Shown here piece by piece: positions 7,953-15,993 of a stretch of 64,000 nt of DNA. Made by a program: the position numbers and the translations under genes. Under the pieces are notes generated by a model. The model saw nothing but the letters and a program-made list of their open reading frames with translations. It made no database searches and was not told the origin of the DNA. This stretch comes from Pimelobacter simplex (lineage in GTDB: Bacteria; Actinomycetota; Actinomycetes; Propionibacteriales; Nocardioidaceae). Within the stretch, counting starts at the first letter, position 1. Each line of letters opens with the position of its first letter. The DNA is taken from the NCBI RefSeq assembly GCF_024662235.1, contig NZ_CP096276.1:4836001-4900000 (forward strand), in the 5' to 3' direction.

Positions 7953-8755
7953 ACGCGGCGCTGACCACCACGGGTGCCGAGGTCCTGGCACGAGGAGTCA
8001 CCAAGCGGTTCGGCGTCCGGGGCCAACCGGTGACGGTTCTCGATGACGTCGATCTGCGGATCGCCCCGGGCGAGTTCGTCTCGGTGATCGGCCCCAGCGG
8101 CTGCGGGAAGTCCACCCTGCTGCGCATCATCGCCGGCCTCCTGGACGCCGACGAGGGCTCGGTCGCGATCAACGGCGAGACAGTTCCCCAGGCGATCCGC
8201 CACAAGACGATGGGACTGGTGCCGCAGACCCCGGCCCTGCTGCCGTGGCGCTCGGTGCGCGACAACGTCCTGCTGCCCACGCAGGTGAACACCGCTGCAA
8301 ACGCGGGCCGCAACCTGTTGGACGTCGACGAGCTGCTCACCTCCTTCGGCTTAGGCAAGGACCTGCGCAAGTACCCGCGGCAGCTGTCCGGTGGCATGCA
8401 GCAGCGCGTCGCGATCGCTCGCGCCTTCGTGTTCGACCCACCCGTCCTGCTCATGGACGAGCCGTTCTCGGCCCTGGACGAGATCACGCGCGACCAGCAA
8501 CGACTGGGGCTCCTGGACTTCTGGCAGTCCAACCGGCGCTCGGTCATGTTCATCACGCACTCGGTCCCCGAGGCGATCCTGCTCTCCGACCGCGTGGTGC
8601 TGATGGCGGCTCGACCGGGACGAATCGCCGAGATCACCGAGATCGACCTGCCCCGACCCCGGGACGAATCGGTGTTCCTGAGTCCGCAATTCCGTGAGTA
8701 CGAGATCCGCATCCGCGAGGGGCTGAGGAGGGTGATGAAGAATGCCGAGCACTGA
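7949..8755 (+). CDS. ABC transporter ATP-binding protein (NitT/TauT type)
   Basis: 268 residues. Walker A GPSGCGKST (about 48-56), Q-loop VPQTPALLPWRSV, signature LSGGMQQR and Walker B VLLMDEPFSALDEI are all intact, and THSVPEAILLSDRV contains the switch His. It powers import through the membrane protein that follows. Its start overlaps the binding-protein stop and its end overlaps the permease start by 14 bases, so the three are tightly coupled. Confidence 0.95.
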   Translation: MNAALTTTGAEVLARGVTKRFGVRGQPVTVLDDVDLRIAPGEFVSVIGPSGCGKSTLLRIIAGLLDADEGSVAINGETVPQAIRHKTMGLVPQTPALLPWRSVRDNVLLPTQVNTAANAGRNLLDVDELLTSFGLGKDLRKYPRQLSGGMQQRVAIARAFVFDPPVLLMDEPFSALDEITRDQQRLGLLDFWQSNRRSVMFITHSVPEAILLSDRVVLMAARPGRIAEITEIDLPRPRDESVFLSPQFREYEIRIREGLRRVMKNAEH

Positions 8756-9626
8756 GAACGTGTCCAGCGCGATCGTGGAGCTGGAGCAGACGCGTCGACC
8801 ACGTGCCGGGAAGGCCGCCGGAAAGTCCGTGAGGAGTGCGGCGCCCAAGTCTTCCGCCCTGGCGCGGTGGCGTTTCGGTCTCTGGGTTCCGCCCCTGGTC
8901 ACCTTTGTGCTGCTGGGGATCTCGTGGGAGTACGTGGCCCACTCGAACCCCTTCGTCATCCCGCCCCTGGGCAATGTCGTCGAGAGCATCACCAACGACC
9001 CGAGCGCCTACTGGAACAACCTCCTGGTCACCCTGAAAGAGGTGGCGGTCGGAGGCGGGGCCGCGATCGTCCTGGGTTATCTGCTGGCCGTTCTGATGTG
9101 CGAGTTCAAGATCCTGGAACGCGCTCTCATGCCGGTCGTGATGGTCATCATGGTGACCCCGGTCATCGCGATCGCTCCGGCCCTGGTGGTGGCCTTCGGA
9201 TTCGGGATGCTGCCCAAGTACATCGTCACCATCATCGTGGCGATCTTCCCGATCCTGATCAACTCGCTGGCCGGGCTCAGGGCGGTGGACCCGGGCACGC
9301 TGGACGTGCTCCGGGTGGTCGACGCGAGCAGGTGGGAGATCTTCTGGAGGCTGCGGTTCCCGGGGAGCATGCCCTACTTCTTCGCCGGGCTGAGGATCGC
9401 CATCCCCTTCGCCATCATCGGGGCCGCGGTCGCCGAGTTCGTGGCTGCCGGAGAGGCGGCCGGCTTGGGAGCCATGGTCTCCATCGCCGCATCCCAGGCG
9501 AACCTCGAGGTGACCTGGGCCGGGATCTCGATGTTCTGCGTGCTCGGGCTGCTCTTCGTCGCCGCGTTGACGCTCCTGCGCCGTCGGATCTTGTGGTGGG
9601 ACAACCACGGCCGCGCCCCCAAGTAG
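8742..9626 (+). CDS. ABC transporter permease (NitT/TauT type)
   Basis: 294 residues with a polar N-terminus of about 45 residues and six or so membrane segments. The EAA-type loop for contact with the ATPase is visible in VDASRWEIFWRLRFPGSMPY (about residues 186-205). It belongs to the binding-protein-dependent permease family seen with nitrate, sulfonate and pyrimidine importers. It overlaps the ATPase gene and is followed by a hairpin before the HD gene. Confidence 0.93.
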   Translation: MPSTENVSSAIVELEQTRRPRAGKAAGKSVRSAAPKSSALARWRFGLWVPPLVTFVLLGISWEYVAHSNPFVIPPLGNVVESITNDPSAYWNNLLVTLKEVAVGGGAAIVLGYLLAVLMCEFKILERALMPVVMVIMVTPVIAIAPALVVAFGFGMLPKYIVTIIVAIFPILINSLAGLRAVDPGTLDVLRVVDASRWEIFWRLRFPGSMPYFFAGLRIAIPFAIIGAAVAEFVAAGEAAGLGAMVSIAASQANLEVTWAGISMFCVLGLLFVAALTLLRRRILWWDNHGRAPK

Positions 9627-9633
9627 TGCCAGA

Positions 9634-9667
9634 GCCGGCCCGAGGCCCGCGCACACGGGCGGCCGGC
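9634..9667 (+). terminator. Bulged hairpin between permease and HD gene
   Basis: GCCGGCC plus GCCCG on the left pair with CGGGC plus GGCCGGC on the right, with a 4-base bulge and a 6-base loop. No T-run follows. It is more likely an intercistronic processing or stability hairpin than a full terminator. Confidence 0.4.
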
Positions 9668-9716
9668 AGTGACGTTCAAGAGTCCACACATGAGTGAGAG
9701 AAGAAGGTGTTTCGTT

Positions 9717-10271
9717 GTGAACGACGGAGTCAAGTTCACCAGCATGATCGAGTCCACGAAGGAGGACTGGGACCTCATCACGCCGGGCTGGGCGACCGAG
9801 CAGAGCAAGGTGCCCGAGCACGCCCTGCAGATGTTGCGGACCCTGGGGGACGCCAAGGGCGAGTTCCCGATCACCCGGCTCGAGCACTCCCTGCAGACGG
9901 CCACCCGCGCCGAGGCAGATGGTCGGGACGAGGAGTACATCCTCTGCGCCTTGCTGCACGACATCGGGGACGTGATGGCTCCGGCCAACCACCCCGACAT
10001 CGCCGCGGCGATCCTGAAGCCGTTCGTCTCCGAGGCGAACCACTGGATGGTCGCCAACCACGACGTCTTCCAGGGGTACTACTTCTGGCACCACCTCGGG
10101 TGGGACCGCAACACCCGGGAGAAGTTCCGTGGCTCCGAGTACTTCGAGTACACCGAGGAGTTCTGCTTCAAGTACGACCAGGCCGCGTTCGACCCGGACT
10201 ACACGAGTGCCCCGCTGGAGCACTTCGAGCCGCTGGTGCACAAGATCCTGTCCCGCAGGAACTCGTTCTGA
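9717..10271 (+). CDS. HD-domain protein resembling mixed-valent di-iron oxygenases (PhnZ/TmpB-like)
   Basis: 184 residues from GTG 9717, which has AGAAGG nine bases upstream; ATG 9690 is an alternative. The HD fold shows RLEHSLQTA (His57), LLHDIGD (His81-Asp82), NHPDIAAAILKPF (His92), ANHWMVANHDVFQ (His109, His115) and KYDQAAFD (Asp154), all candidate metal ligands. This pattern recalls the oxygenases that cleave hydroxyalkyl-phosphonates (PhnZ, TmpB) and, more distantly, inositol oxygenase, rather than nucleotide phosphohydrolases. That placement rests on pattern memory. It follows the importer and precedes an enolase-superfamily enzyme, so it probably acts on the imported compound or its product. 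No 2-oxoglutarate hydroxylase partner is present. Confidence 0.72.
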   Translation: MNDGVKFTSMIESTKEDWDLITPGWATEQSKVPEHALQMLRTLGDAKGEFPITRLEHSLQTATRAEADGRDEEYILCALLHDIGDVMAPANHPDIAAAILKPFVSEANHWMVANHDVFQGYYFWHHLGWDRNTREKFRGSEYFEYTEEFCFKYDQAAFDPDYTSAPLEHFEPLVHKILSRRNSF

Positions 10272-10378
10272 CCGGTGGGGTCGGGGCTGGCTCGGGCCGG
10301 CCCCGCCCCCGCGTGCCGCGCCCCGGCCAGGTGTCGCCGGGGAGCTCGTTCATCACGTTCCGGAGTGGAGGAGGAGAG

Positions 10379-11548
10379 ATGTCGCTGCCTGCGTTCAGGG
10401 TCGAGGACCTGCGTGTGTACGACTTCGAGTTCGACGGGTTGCCCCACGCCATGGTGCGGGTGCGACTCGACCAGGGGGTGACGGGATTCGGCGAGGCGAG
10501 CGACGGATACGGGTTCGCCCATCCCGGCCTGCTGCGCACGATCGTGCAGGACGTGCTGGCTCCGCTGCTGGGACGACCGGGCCTGGTCTCGGTGCCCCAG
10601 GTCGCCGGTCTCCTGAAGTCGGAGCTGCGGCGCCGCCCCGGGCTCGCCGGCCCGGTCGGCCACGCCGTGAGCGCGGTCGAGATGGCCCTGTGGGACGCGG
10701 TGGGTCGCCGGGACGGGCGCAGCGTGCGCAGCATGCTGGGCGGCCACCGGGAGCGGCTCGGGGTCTACGCCTCCAGCCACTTCCTCTTCCAGGGCGATGC
10801 CGACTGGCACGTGCACCACCTCGAGCCCTGGCTGGCGTGCGGGGTGAGTGCGGTCAAGCTCCGGCTGGGGCTGGACTGGCGTGCGGACCTGGCGACCCTG
10901 GCTCAGGTGCGCGAGCGACTGGGGCCGGCGGTCGACGTCTTCGTGGACGGCACCGAGCACTACAGCCTGGACACGGCCCTGCGGGTCAGCCGAGCCCTGG
11001 CCGACCTGGGGGTCTCGATGTTCGAGGAGCCCATCCCCCAGGAGCGGCACCTGGGCGTGCAACGGCTGGTGGATCAGTCCGCGGTGGCGATCGGGTACGG
11101 CGAGCACTTCGGCATGGCGGGGGACTATGACCGCGCCGTCAGGGACGGGCGTGCCGACGTCCTCCAGCCGGACCCGGCCACCTCCGGCGGGCTGCTCGAG
11201 ATGGTGCGGATCGGGGAGATCGCCGAGCGGGCCGGCGTCCCGGTGATGCCGCACTCGGCCGCCGGCCCGGTAGCCTTCGCGGCGAACCTGCACGCCTCCA
11301 GTGCCCTCACGACGCTCCGCCTGGTCGAGTTCCCCTACTCGATGGCGGCGCCGTGGCACGAGATCCTCGACACGAACCCCTTCACCCTCGAGCACCTGGA
11401 AGCAGGTGCGTTCGCGGTGCCGACGGGGCCGGGACTGGGCATCGAGGTGGATGAGGCCGCACTGGTCGAACGCTCCACCCGGGTCGTCGACATCGAGGTG
11501 CCGGCCAGCACGGCTGCCTGGACCGACTGGTCCCAGGGCAACGTCTGA
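10379..11548 (+). CDS. Enolase-superfamily enzyme, mandelate racemase/muconate lactonizing type
   Basis: 389 residues with a strong GGAGGAG site before ATG 10379. The N-terminal capping domain is followed by the barrel. Metal ligands are Asp190 (FVDGTEHY), Glu216 (MFEEP) and Glu242 (GYGEHFG). The second-strand motif is Lys160-Leu-Arg162 (KxR), and His292 (MPHSAAGP) with Asp265 (LQPD) forms the usual His-Asp pair. These fit the mandelate-racemase subgroup, which abstracts a proton alpha to a carboxylate, giving racemisation, epimerisation or dehydration of a hydroxy acid. It is the last gene of the operon, about 100 bases after the HD gene and just before a strong palindrome. Confidence 0.88.
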   Translation: MSLPAFRVEDLRVYDFEFDGLPHAMVRVRLDQGVTGFGEASDGYGFAHPGLLRTIVQDVLAPLLGRPGLVSVPQVAGLLKSELRRRPGLAGPVGHAVSAVEMALWDAVGRRDGRSVRSMLGGHRERLGVYASSHFLFQGDADWHVHHLEPWLACGVSAVKLRLGLDWRADLATLAQVRERLGPAVDVFVDGTEHYSLDTALRVSRALADLGVSMFEEPIPQERHLGVQRLVDQSAVAIGYGEHFGMAGDYDRAVRDGRADVLQPDPATSGGLLEMVRIGEIAERAGVPVMPHSAAGPVAFAANLHASSALTTLRLVEFPYSMAAPWHEILDTNPFTLEHLEAGAFAVPTGPGLGIEVDEAALVERSTRVVDIEVPASTAAWTDWSQGNV

Positions 11549-11564
11549 CCTGCGCTGAAAACGC

Positions 11565-11596
11565 ACGAAGCCCCAGGTGATCACCTGGGGCTTCGT
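11565..11596. terminator. Perfect 32-bp palindrome, bidirectional terminator
   Basis: ACGAAGCCCCAGGTGA is followed directly by its exact reverse complement, with no unpaired loop base. It lies 16 bases after the enolase-type gene on the plus strand and 6 bases past the 3' end of tRNA-Leu on the minus strand, so it can end both transcripts. Confidence 0.8.
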
Positions 11597-11602
11597 TCAC
11601 GT

Positions 11603-11685
11603 GCGCGAGGGGGGAGTTGAACCCCCACGTCCTTTCGGACACACGGACCTGAACCGTGCGCGTCTGCCTATTCCGCCACTCGCGC
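11603..11685 (-). tRNA. tRNA-Leu (anticodon CAG)
   Basis: 83 bases with the long variable arm of tRNA-Leu. The acceptor stem GCGCGAG pairs with CTCGCGC. The anticodon arm reads CACGG-TTCAGGT-CCGTG, placing CAG at 34-36. The T-arm is GGGGGTTCAACTCCCCC. CCA is not encoded. In Actinobacteria a tRNA-Leu commonly sits beside fhaA, as here. Confidence 0.95.
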
Positions 11686-11801
11686 GTGAAGCCCCGCAAG
11701 GTTAGCCCAGTCCGGCCGCCGCACCCAAAACCAGGCCGCACCGACCCCCACCTGCCGACGGTGAGAGGGTGAAGGTCCCGGGGGGACGGGGGCGTCACCG
11801 A

Positions 11802-11807
11802 TACGAT
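11802..11807 (+). promoter_or_regulatory. Possible -10 element for the fhaA operon
   Basis: TACGAT fits the actinobacterial TAnnnT -10 consensus and lies 59 bases upstream of the fhaA start, in a gap with no gene. A clear -35 is not visible. Weak evidence only. Confidence 0.3.
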
Positions 11808-11865
11808 CGACAGACCCGTCGACGGCGGGACCGTCGAGCGAGCCGTGCGAGAGGAGGGCAGGGAC

Positions 11866-12615
11866 GTGGGGGGTTTGCAGCGCTTCGAGCAGAAGCTCGA
11901 GCAGGCGATCTCGGGCGTGTTCGCGCGCACGTTCCGCAGTGCCGTCCAGCCGGTGGAGATCGCGGCGGCCCTCCAGAGGGAGCTCGACAACAAGGCGCAG
12001 GTGCTGTCGCGGCAGCGGCGGCTGGTGCCCAACAGCTTCGTGGTGGAGCTCTCCGAGGGTGACCTCGAGCGGCTCTCGCCGTACGACTCGACGCTGGCCG
12101 GTGAGCTGGGAGAACAGCTGACCGAGCACGCGGAGCTGCAGTCGTACGTCTTCCCCGGGCCGATCCGGATCGGGTTCGAGTCCGCGGACGACCTGGGGAC
12201 CGGGCGGTTCCGGGTGCGGAGCCAGGCGGAGGCGGCGGTGACGGGGCACTCCCGGCGCGCCGGGGGACAGCGGACCCGGGCGGTCCTCGAGGTCAACGGC
12301 ACGCAGCACCCGCTGCAGGCGCCGGGCCTGGTGGTCGGCCGGGGGAGCGAGGCGGACCTGCGGATCAACGATCCCGGGGTGAGCCGGCGGCATGCGGAGT
12401 TCCTGATCACGATGGAGCAGGCGGCCGGAGTGGCGCCGGGCGAGGGTCCGGTGCACGTCGAGGTCCATGACATGGGCTCGACCAACGGCATCCGGGTCGA
12501 TGGGCAGAAGGTCGCGCGGGCGACGCTGCGGGACGGGTCGCGGGTGCAGATCGGGCACACGTCGCTGGTCCTGCGGTTGCTCCAGGAGGCGGACCGAGAG
12601 GTGGACGTTGTCTGA
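11866..12615 (+). CDS. fhaA: FhaA, DUF3662 and FHA domain protein
   Basis: 249 residues from GTG 11866, which follows GAGGAGGGCAGG; a frame seven codons longer is less likely. Residues about 1-110 form the DUF3662 domain (GGLQRFEQKLEQAISGVFAR). The C-terminal FHA domain (about 160-240) has the phosphothreonine-binding elements VVGRGSEADLRI, VSRRHAEF and GSTNGIRV. In mycobacteria FhaA binds phosphorylated MviN and regulates peptidoglycan synthesis. Here it opens the conserved kinase/phosphatase/cell-wall operon. Linker residues between the two domains are shorter than in the mycobacterial protein. Confidence 0.95.
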   Translation: MGGLQRFEQKLEQAISGVFARTFRSAVQPVEIAAALQRELDNKAQVLSRQRRLVPNSFVVELSEGDLERLSPYDSTLAGELGEQLTEHAELQSYVFPGPIRIGFESADDLGTGRFRVRSQAEAAVTGHSRRAGGQRTRAVLEVNGTQHPLQAPGLVVGRGSEADLRINDPGVSRRHAEFLITMEQAAGVAPGEGPVHVEVHDMGSTNGIRVDGQKVARATLRDGSRVQIGHTSLVLRLLQEADREVDVV

Positions 12616-13072
12616 GCTGACCCTGTTCCTGGTCAGGATCGCGTATCTGGCGATCCTGTGGATCTTCGTGCTCTCGGCCATCTCGGTGATCCGCTCCGAC
12701 ATGTTCGGGGCGCGGGTCCCGGCGCCGGCCGCGCCCGGCAAGCAACCGAAGCCGCCCAAGACCTCCTCGCCGCGCCGTGGGCAGCCCACGCACGTCGCCG
12801 TCGTCCAGGGCGTCAACACGGGCATCACGGCCGACCTGGCGCAGGCGCCGATCCTGATCGGGCGCGGGAACGACGCCGCGATCCGCCTGGACGACGACTA
12901 CGTCTCCACGCGGCACGCGCGGATCGTGTCCTCCGGCGGCCAGTGGTACGTCGAGGACCTCGGCTCCACCAACGGCACCTATCTCGGCAGCCAGCGGCTC
13001 ACCCAGCCGGTCCCGGTGGGCCTGGGCTCGCAGATCCGGATCGGGAAGACCATCGTGGAGCTGAGGAAGTAG
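12608..13072 (+). CDS. fhaB: FhaB (FipA-type) membrane FHA protein
   Basis: 154 residues. I place the start at TTG 12608 (LSELTLFLVRIAYLAILWIF), which follows GAGAGG and overlaps the fhaA stop by eight bases; longer frames run antisense-like. A single N-terminal membrane segment (about 5-28) and a Pro/Lys-rich linker precede the FHA domain (about 70-150: LIGRGNDAAIRL, STRHARIV, GSTNGTYL). In mycobacteria this FHA protein interacts with FtsZ/FtsQ under kinase control. Confidence 0.93.
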   Translation: MSELTLFLVRIAYLAILWIFVLSAISVIRSDMFGARVPAPAAPGKQPKPPKTSSPRRGQPTHVAVVQGVNTGITADLAQAPILIGRGNDAAIRLDDDYVSTRHARIVSSGGQWYVEDLGSTNGTYLGSQRLTQPVPVGLGSQIRIGKTIVELRK

Positions 13073-13075
13073 GGC

Positions 13076-14611
13076 ATGTCCGAACCCGGCAACGAGGCCT
13101 CCCCCGACGCGCTGGCCCCGGACGAGACGTCCGGCGCTGCGCCCGAGACGCCTCCCGAGGCGCCGCCCGAGACCGTCGACGTCCCCACGCCGGCGGCCCG
13201 GCCGCTGCTCCAGCTCCGCTTCTCCGCGGTCTCCGACGTGGGCCGGGTCCGCAAGGACAACCAGGACTCCGGGTACGCCGGCCCCTGGCTGCTCGCCGTG
13301 TGCGACGGCGTCGGCGGCGCGGCCCGCGGTGACATCGCCTCCAGTACGGCGGTTGGCGAGCTCCGCCAGCTCGACGAGCCGCCCGGCTCGGCCGACGTCC
13401 TCGACCGGGTCAACGACGGCATCCACGAGGCCCACAACGCCATCGGCGCCCAGGTCGACCACGACCCCGCCCTCAACGGCACCAGTACGACGGCCACGGT
13501 CGCCCTCTTCGACGGCAACCGCCTGGCGATCGGCCACGTCGGCGACTCCCGCGCCTACCTCCTGCGCGACGGCGAGCTCTCCCAGCTCACCAACGACCAC
13601 ACCTTTGTCCAGAGCCTCATCGACGAGGGCCGGATCACCGAGGCCGAGGCCCGGGTCCACCCCCACCGCAACCTCATCCTCAAGGCCCTCGACGGCCTGC
13701 ACGAGGTCGAGCCCGACCTGTTCGCGCTCGAGGTCGTCGCCGGCGACCGCCTGTTCCTGTGCAGCGACGGCGCGTGCGGCGTCCTCGAGGACGACCGGAT
13801 CACCGAGCTGCTCTCCGACGGCTCCCCCGAGTTCACCGCGATCGAGCTGGTCCGGGCCAGCCTCGACGCCGGCAGCTCCGACAACGTCACCTGCGTCGTC
13901 GCCGATGTCGTCGACCCGGCCGCCACCGCGGCGGAGTCCCCCGCCGACCTGCCCGCTCCTCAGGAGCCGCTGGTCGTCGGTGCGGCCGCCGACCTGGGCC
14001 GGCGCCGGCCGCGTGCGCTGTTCCGCGGGCACCGCTCCGGTGACACCGGTGAGCTCGAGCCGGTCACCGCCGAGATCCCCGAGGGCATCGACCGGGCGAT
14101 CCCGGCCGACCCGCCGCTCGACAGCGAGGCGCTGCGCTACGCGCCCCAGCCGCCGCCCCGCTTCGTGTGGGCCCGCCGGCTGCTGGCGGCGGCCGTGGTG
14201 ATCGGTCTCGGCTGGATCGCCGTCGGTACGGCGTACTGGTGGAGCCAGCAGCAGTACTACATCGGCGAGGACGACGGCCACGTCGTCATCTACCGCGGCC
14301 TCAACGTGCCCGGCCTGTCGAGCGTCTACCAGGTCTCCGACCTCGAGATCGAGCAGCTCCGCGACTCCACCCAGGAGCAGATCCGCGGCGGCGACATGAT
14401 CTTCGACAGCTTCGAGCGCGCCCGCGACGAGGTCACCCGGATCGGCCAGAACGCCCGCCAGAGCGACCCGGCCACCGACCCGAGCACCGACCCGAGCGCG
14501 CCCACGACGACGTCGACGACCGCGCCCCCCGCCTCGGAGGCACCGACCGCGCCGTCGACCCAGGGCGGCGCCGCCGACCTGACCAGCGTCGCCCCCGGTG
14601 GCGGTTCGTGA
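13076..14611 (+). CDS. pstP: PstP, Ser/Thr protein phosphatase (PP2C)
   Basis: 511 residues. An acidic, Pro-rich N-terminal extension of about 45 residues precedes the PP2C domain (about 48-285). Its metal-binding motifs are VGRVRKDNQDS, AVCDGVGGAARG, GHVGDSRAYLL, CSDGACGV and SDNVTC. A membrane segment (about 365-385) is followed by an extracellular region and a Thr/Pro-rich tail. It reverses phosphorylation by PknA and PknB. The N-terminal extension is longer than in mycobacterial PstP. Its stop overlaps the rodA start (GTGA). Confidence 0.96.
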   Translation: MSEPGNEASPDALAPDETSGAAPETPPEAPPETVDVPTPAARPLLQLRFSAVSDVGRVRKDNQDSGYAGPWLLAVCDGVGGAARGDIASSTAVGELRQLDEPPGSADVLDRVNDGIHEAHNAIGAQVDHDPALNGTSTTATVALFDGNRLAIGHVGDSRAYLLRDGELSQLTNDHTFVQSLIDEGRITEAEARVHPHRNLILKALDGLHEVEPDLFALEVVAGDRLFLCSDGACGVLEDDRITELLSDGSPEFTAIELVRASLDAGSSDNVTCVVADVVDPAATAAESPADLPAPQEPLVVGAAADLGRRRPRALFRGHRSGDTGELEPVTAEIPEGIDRAIPADPPLDSEALRYAPQPPPRFVWARRLLAAAVVIGLGWIAVGTAYWWSQQQYYIGEDDGHVVIYRGLNVPGLSSVYQVSDLEIEQLRDSTQEQIRGGDMIFDSFERARDEVTRIGQNARQSDPATDPSTDPSAPTTTSTTAPPASEAPTAPSTQGGAADLTSVAPGGGS

Positions 14612-15993
14612 GCGCCAACTCCGCCCTGATGGGTTTCGTGCACCGCCGCCGGCGGGGTGCGGAGCTCTTCTTGCTGATCCTGGCGCTCATCGTCGGGATC
14701 GGCGCCTACGCCGCGGTCGGCCTCGGCGTCGACGGCGAGGTCCCCACCAACCTCCTCGGGTACGGCGGCTGGCTGGCCATCCTCGTGGTCGGCGCCCACA
14801 TCGCGGTCCGCCTCGTCGCGCCGTACGCCGACCCCGTGCTGCTCCCCGTGGTCGCGGCCCTCAACGGCCTCGGCCTCGCCGTCATCCACCGGATCGACCT
14901 GGCCCGCGACACCAGCCTGGCCAGCCAGCAGCTGACCTGGATGACGCTCGGCGTCGCCCTCTTCATCGGCACGCTCATCGCGCTGCCCGACCACCGCCTG
15001 CTCGCGCGGTTCACCTACACCTCGGGCCTGGCCGCCATCGTGCTGCTGATCCTGCCGATGATCCCGGGCCTGGGCACCTCCATCAACGGCGCCAAGATCT
15101 GGATCTCCCTGGGGCCCTTCAGCTTCCAGCCCGGCGAGGTCGCCAAGCTGCTGCTGGTCATCACGTTCGCCGGCTACCTCGTGGTCCACCGCGACGCGCT
15201 CGCGCTCGCCGGACGCCGGGTCGTCTTCGTCGACCTGCCCCGCGGCCGCGACCTCGGCCCGATCCTGATGATGTGGGTGGTCAGCCTCGGCATCCTCGTG
15301 CTCCAGCGCGACCTGGGCTCGAGCCTGCTGTTCTTCGGCCTCTTCCTGATCATGCTCTACGTCGCCACCGAGCGACCGGGCTGGCTGGTGGTCGGCGGGC
15401 TGCTCTTCTTCGGCGGCGCGACGGTCGCCTTCCGGATCTTCGCCCACGTGCAGAACCGGGTCGACATCTGGCTCGACCCGTTCGCGGACCCCAACGGCAA
15501 CGGCTACCAGCTCGTCCAGGCGCTCTACGGCTTCGCCTGGGGCGGCCTGATGGGCCGCGGCCTCGGCGAGGGCATGCCCCAGCGGGTGCCCTACGTCGAG
15601 TCGGACTTCATCCTCGCCGCCATCGGTGAGGAGCTCGGTCTCACCGCGGTGATCGCGATCCTGCTGCTCTACGGCCTCGTCGTCGAGCGTGCGCTGCGCG
15701 CCGCGCTGATCTCGCGCGACGGCTTCGGCAAGCTCGTCGCGACCGGCCTGGCCGCGGTCGTCGCGCTACAGGTCTTCGTCGTCATCGGCGGCGTCACCCG
15801 GCTGATCCCGCTGACCGGTCTGACCACACCCTTCCTGTCCTACGGCGGCTCCTCGCTCGTCGCCAACTGGGTGATCGTGGCGATCCTGCTCCGCATCTCC
15901 GACCAGGCCCGGCGGCCGCTGCCCGACCTGACCGCCGATGCCGACGACCCCGACGTGGAGGCCACCCAGGTGGTCAAGGCGGTGCCGCGATGA
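14608..15993 (+). CDS. rodA: RodA/FtsW-type SEDS peptidoglycan glycosyltransferase
   Basis: 461 residues from GTG 14608, overlapping the pstP stop by four bases. It has about ten to twelve membrane segments and the SEDS family hallmarks: LGTSINGAKIWISLGPFSFQ, PGEVAKLLLVI and, near the end, TGLTTPFLSYGGSS. It polymerises lipid II together with the penicillin-binding protein encoded directly downstream (overlap ATGA). The C-terminal tail of about 30 residues is cytoplasmic and acidic. Confidence 0.96.
   Translation: MSANSALMGFVHRRRRGAELFLLILALIVGIGAYAAVGLGVDGEVPTNLLGYGGWLAILVVGAHIAVRLVAPYADPVLLPVVAALNGLGLAVIHRIDLARDTSLASQQLTWMTLGVALFIGTLIALPDHRLLARFTYTSGLAAIVLLILPMIPGLGTSINGAKIWISLGPFSFQPGEVAKLLLVITFAGYLVVHRDALALAGRRVVFVDLPRGRDLGPILMMWVVSLGILVLQRDLGSSLLFFGLFLIMLYVATERPGWLVVGGLLFFGGATVAFRIFAHVQNRVDIWLDPFADPNGNGYQLVQALYGFAWGGLMGRGLGEGMPQRVPYVESDFILAAIGEELGLTAVIAILLLYGLVVERALRAALISRDGFGKLVATGLAAVVALQVFVVIGGVTRLIPLTGLTTPFLSYGGSSLVANWVIVAILLRISDQARRPLPDLTADADDPDVEATQVVKAVPR

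Noticed and set aside
9717..10271. Nucleotide phosphohydrolase (generic HD annotation)
   Set aside because: The HD motif is followed by the NH and NHD spacing of the oxygenase-like group, and the operon context is catabolic; kept as oxygenase-like with moderate confidence.
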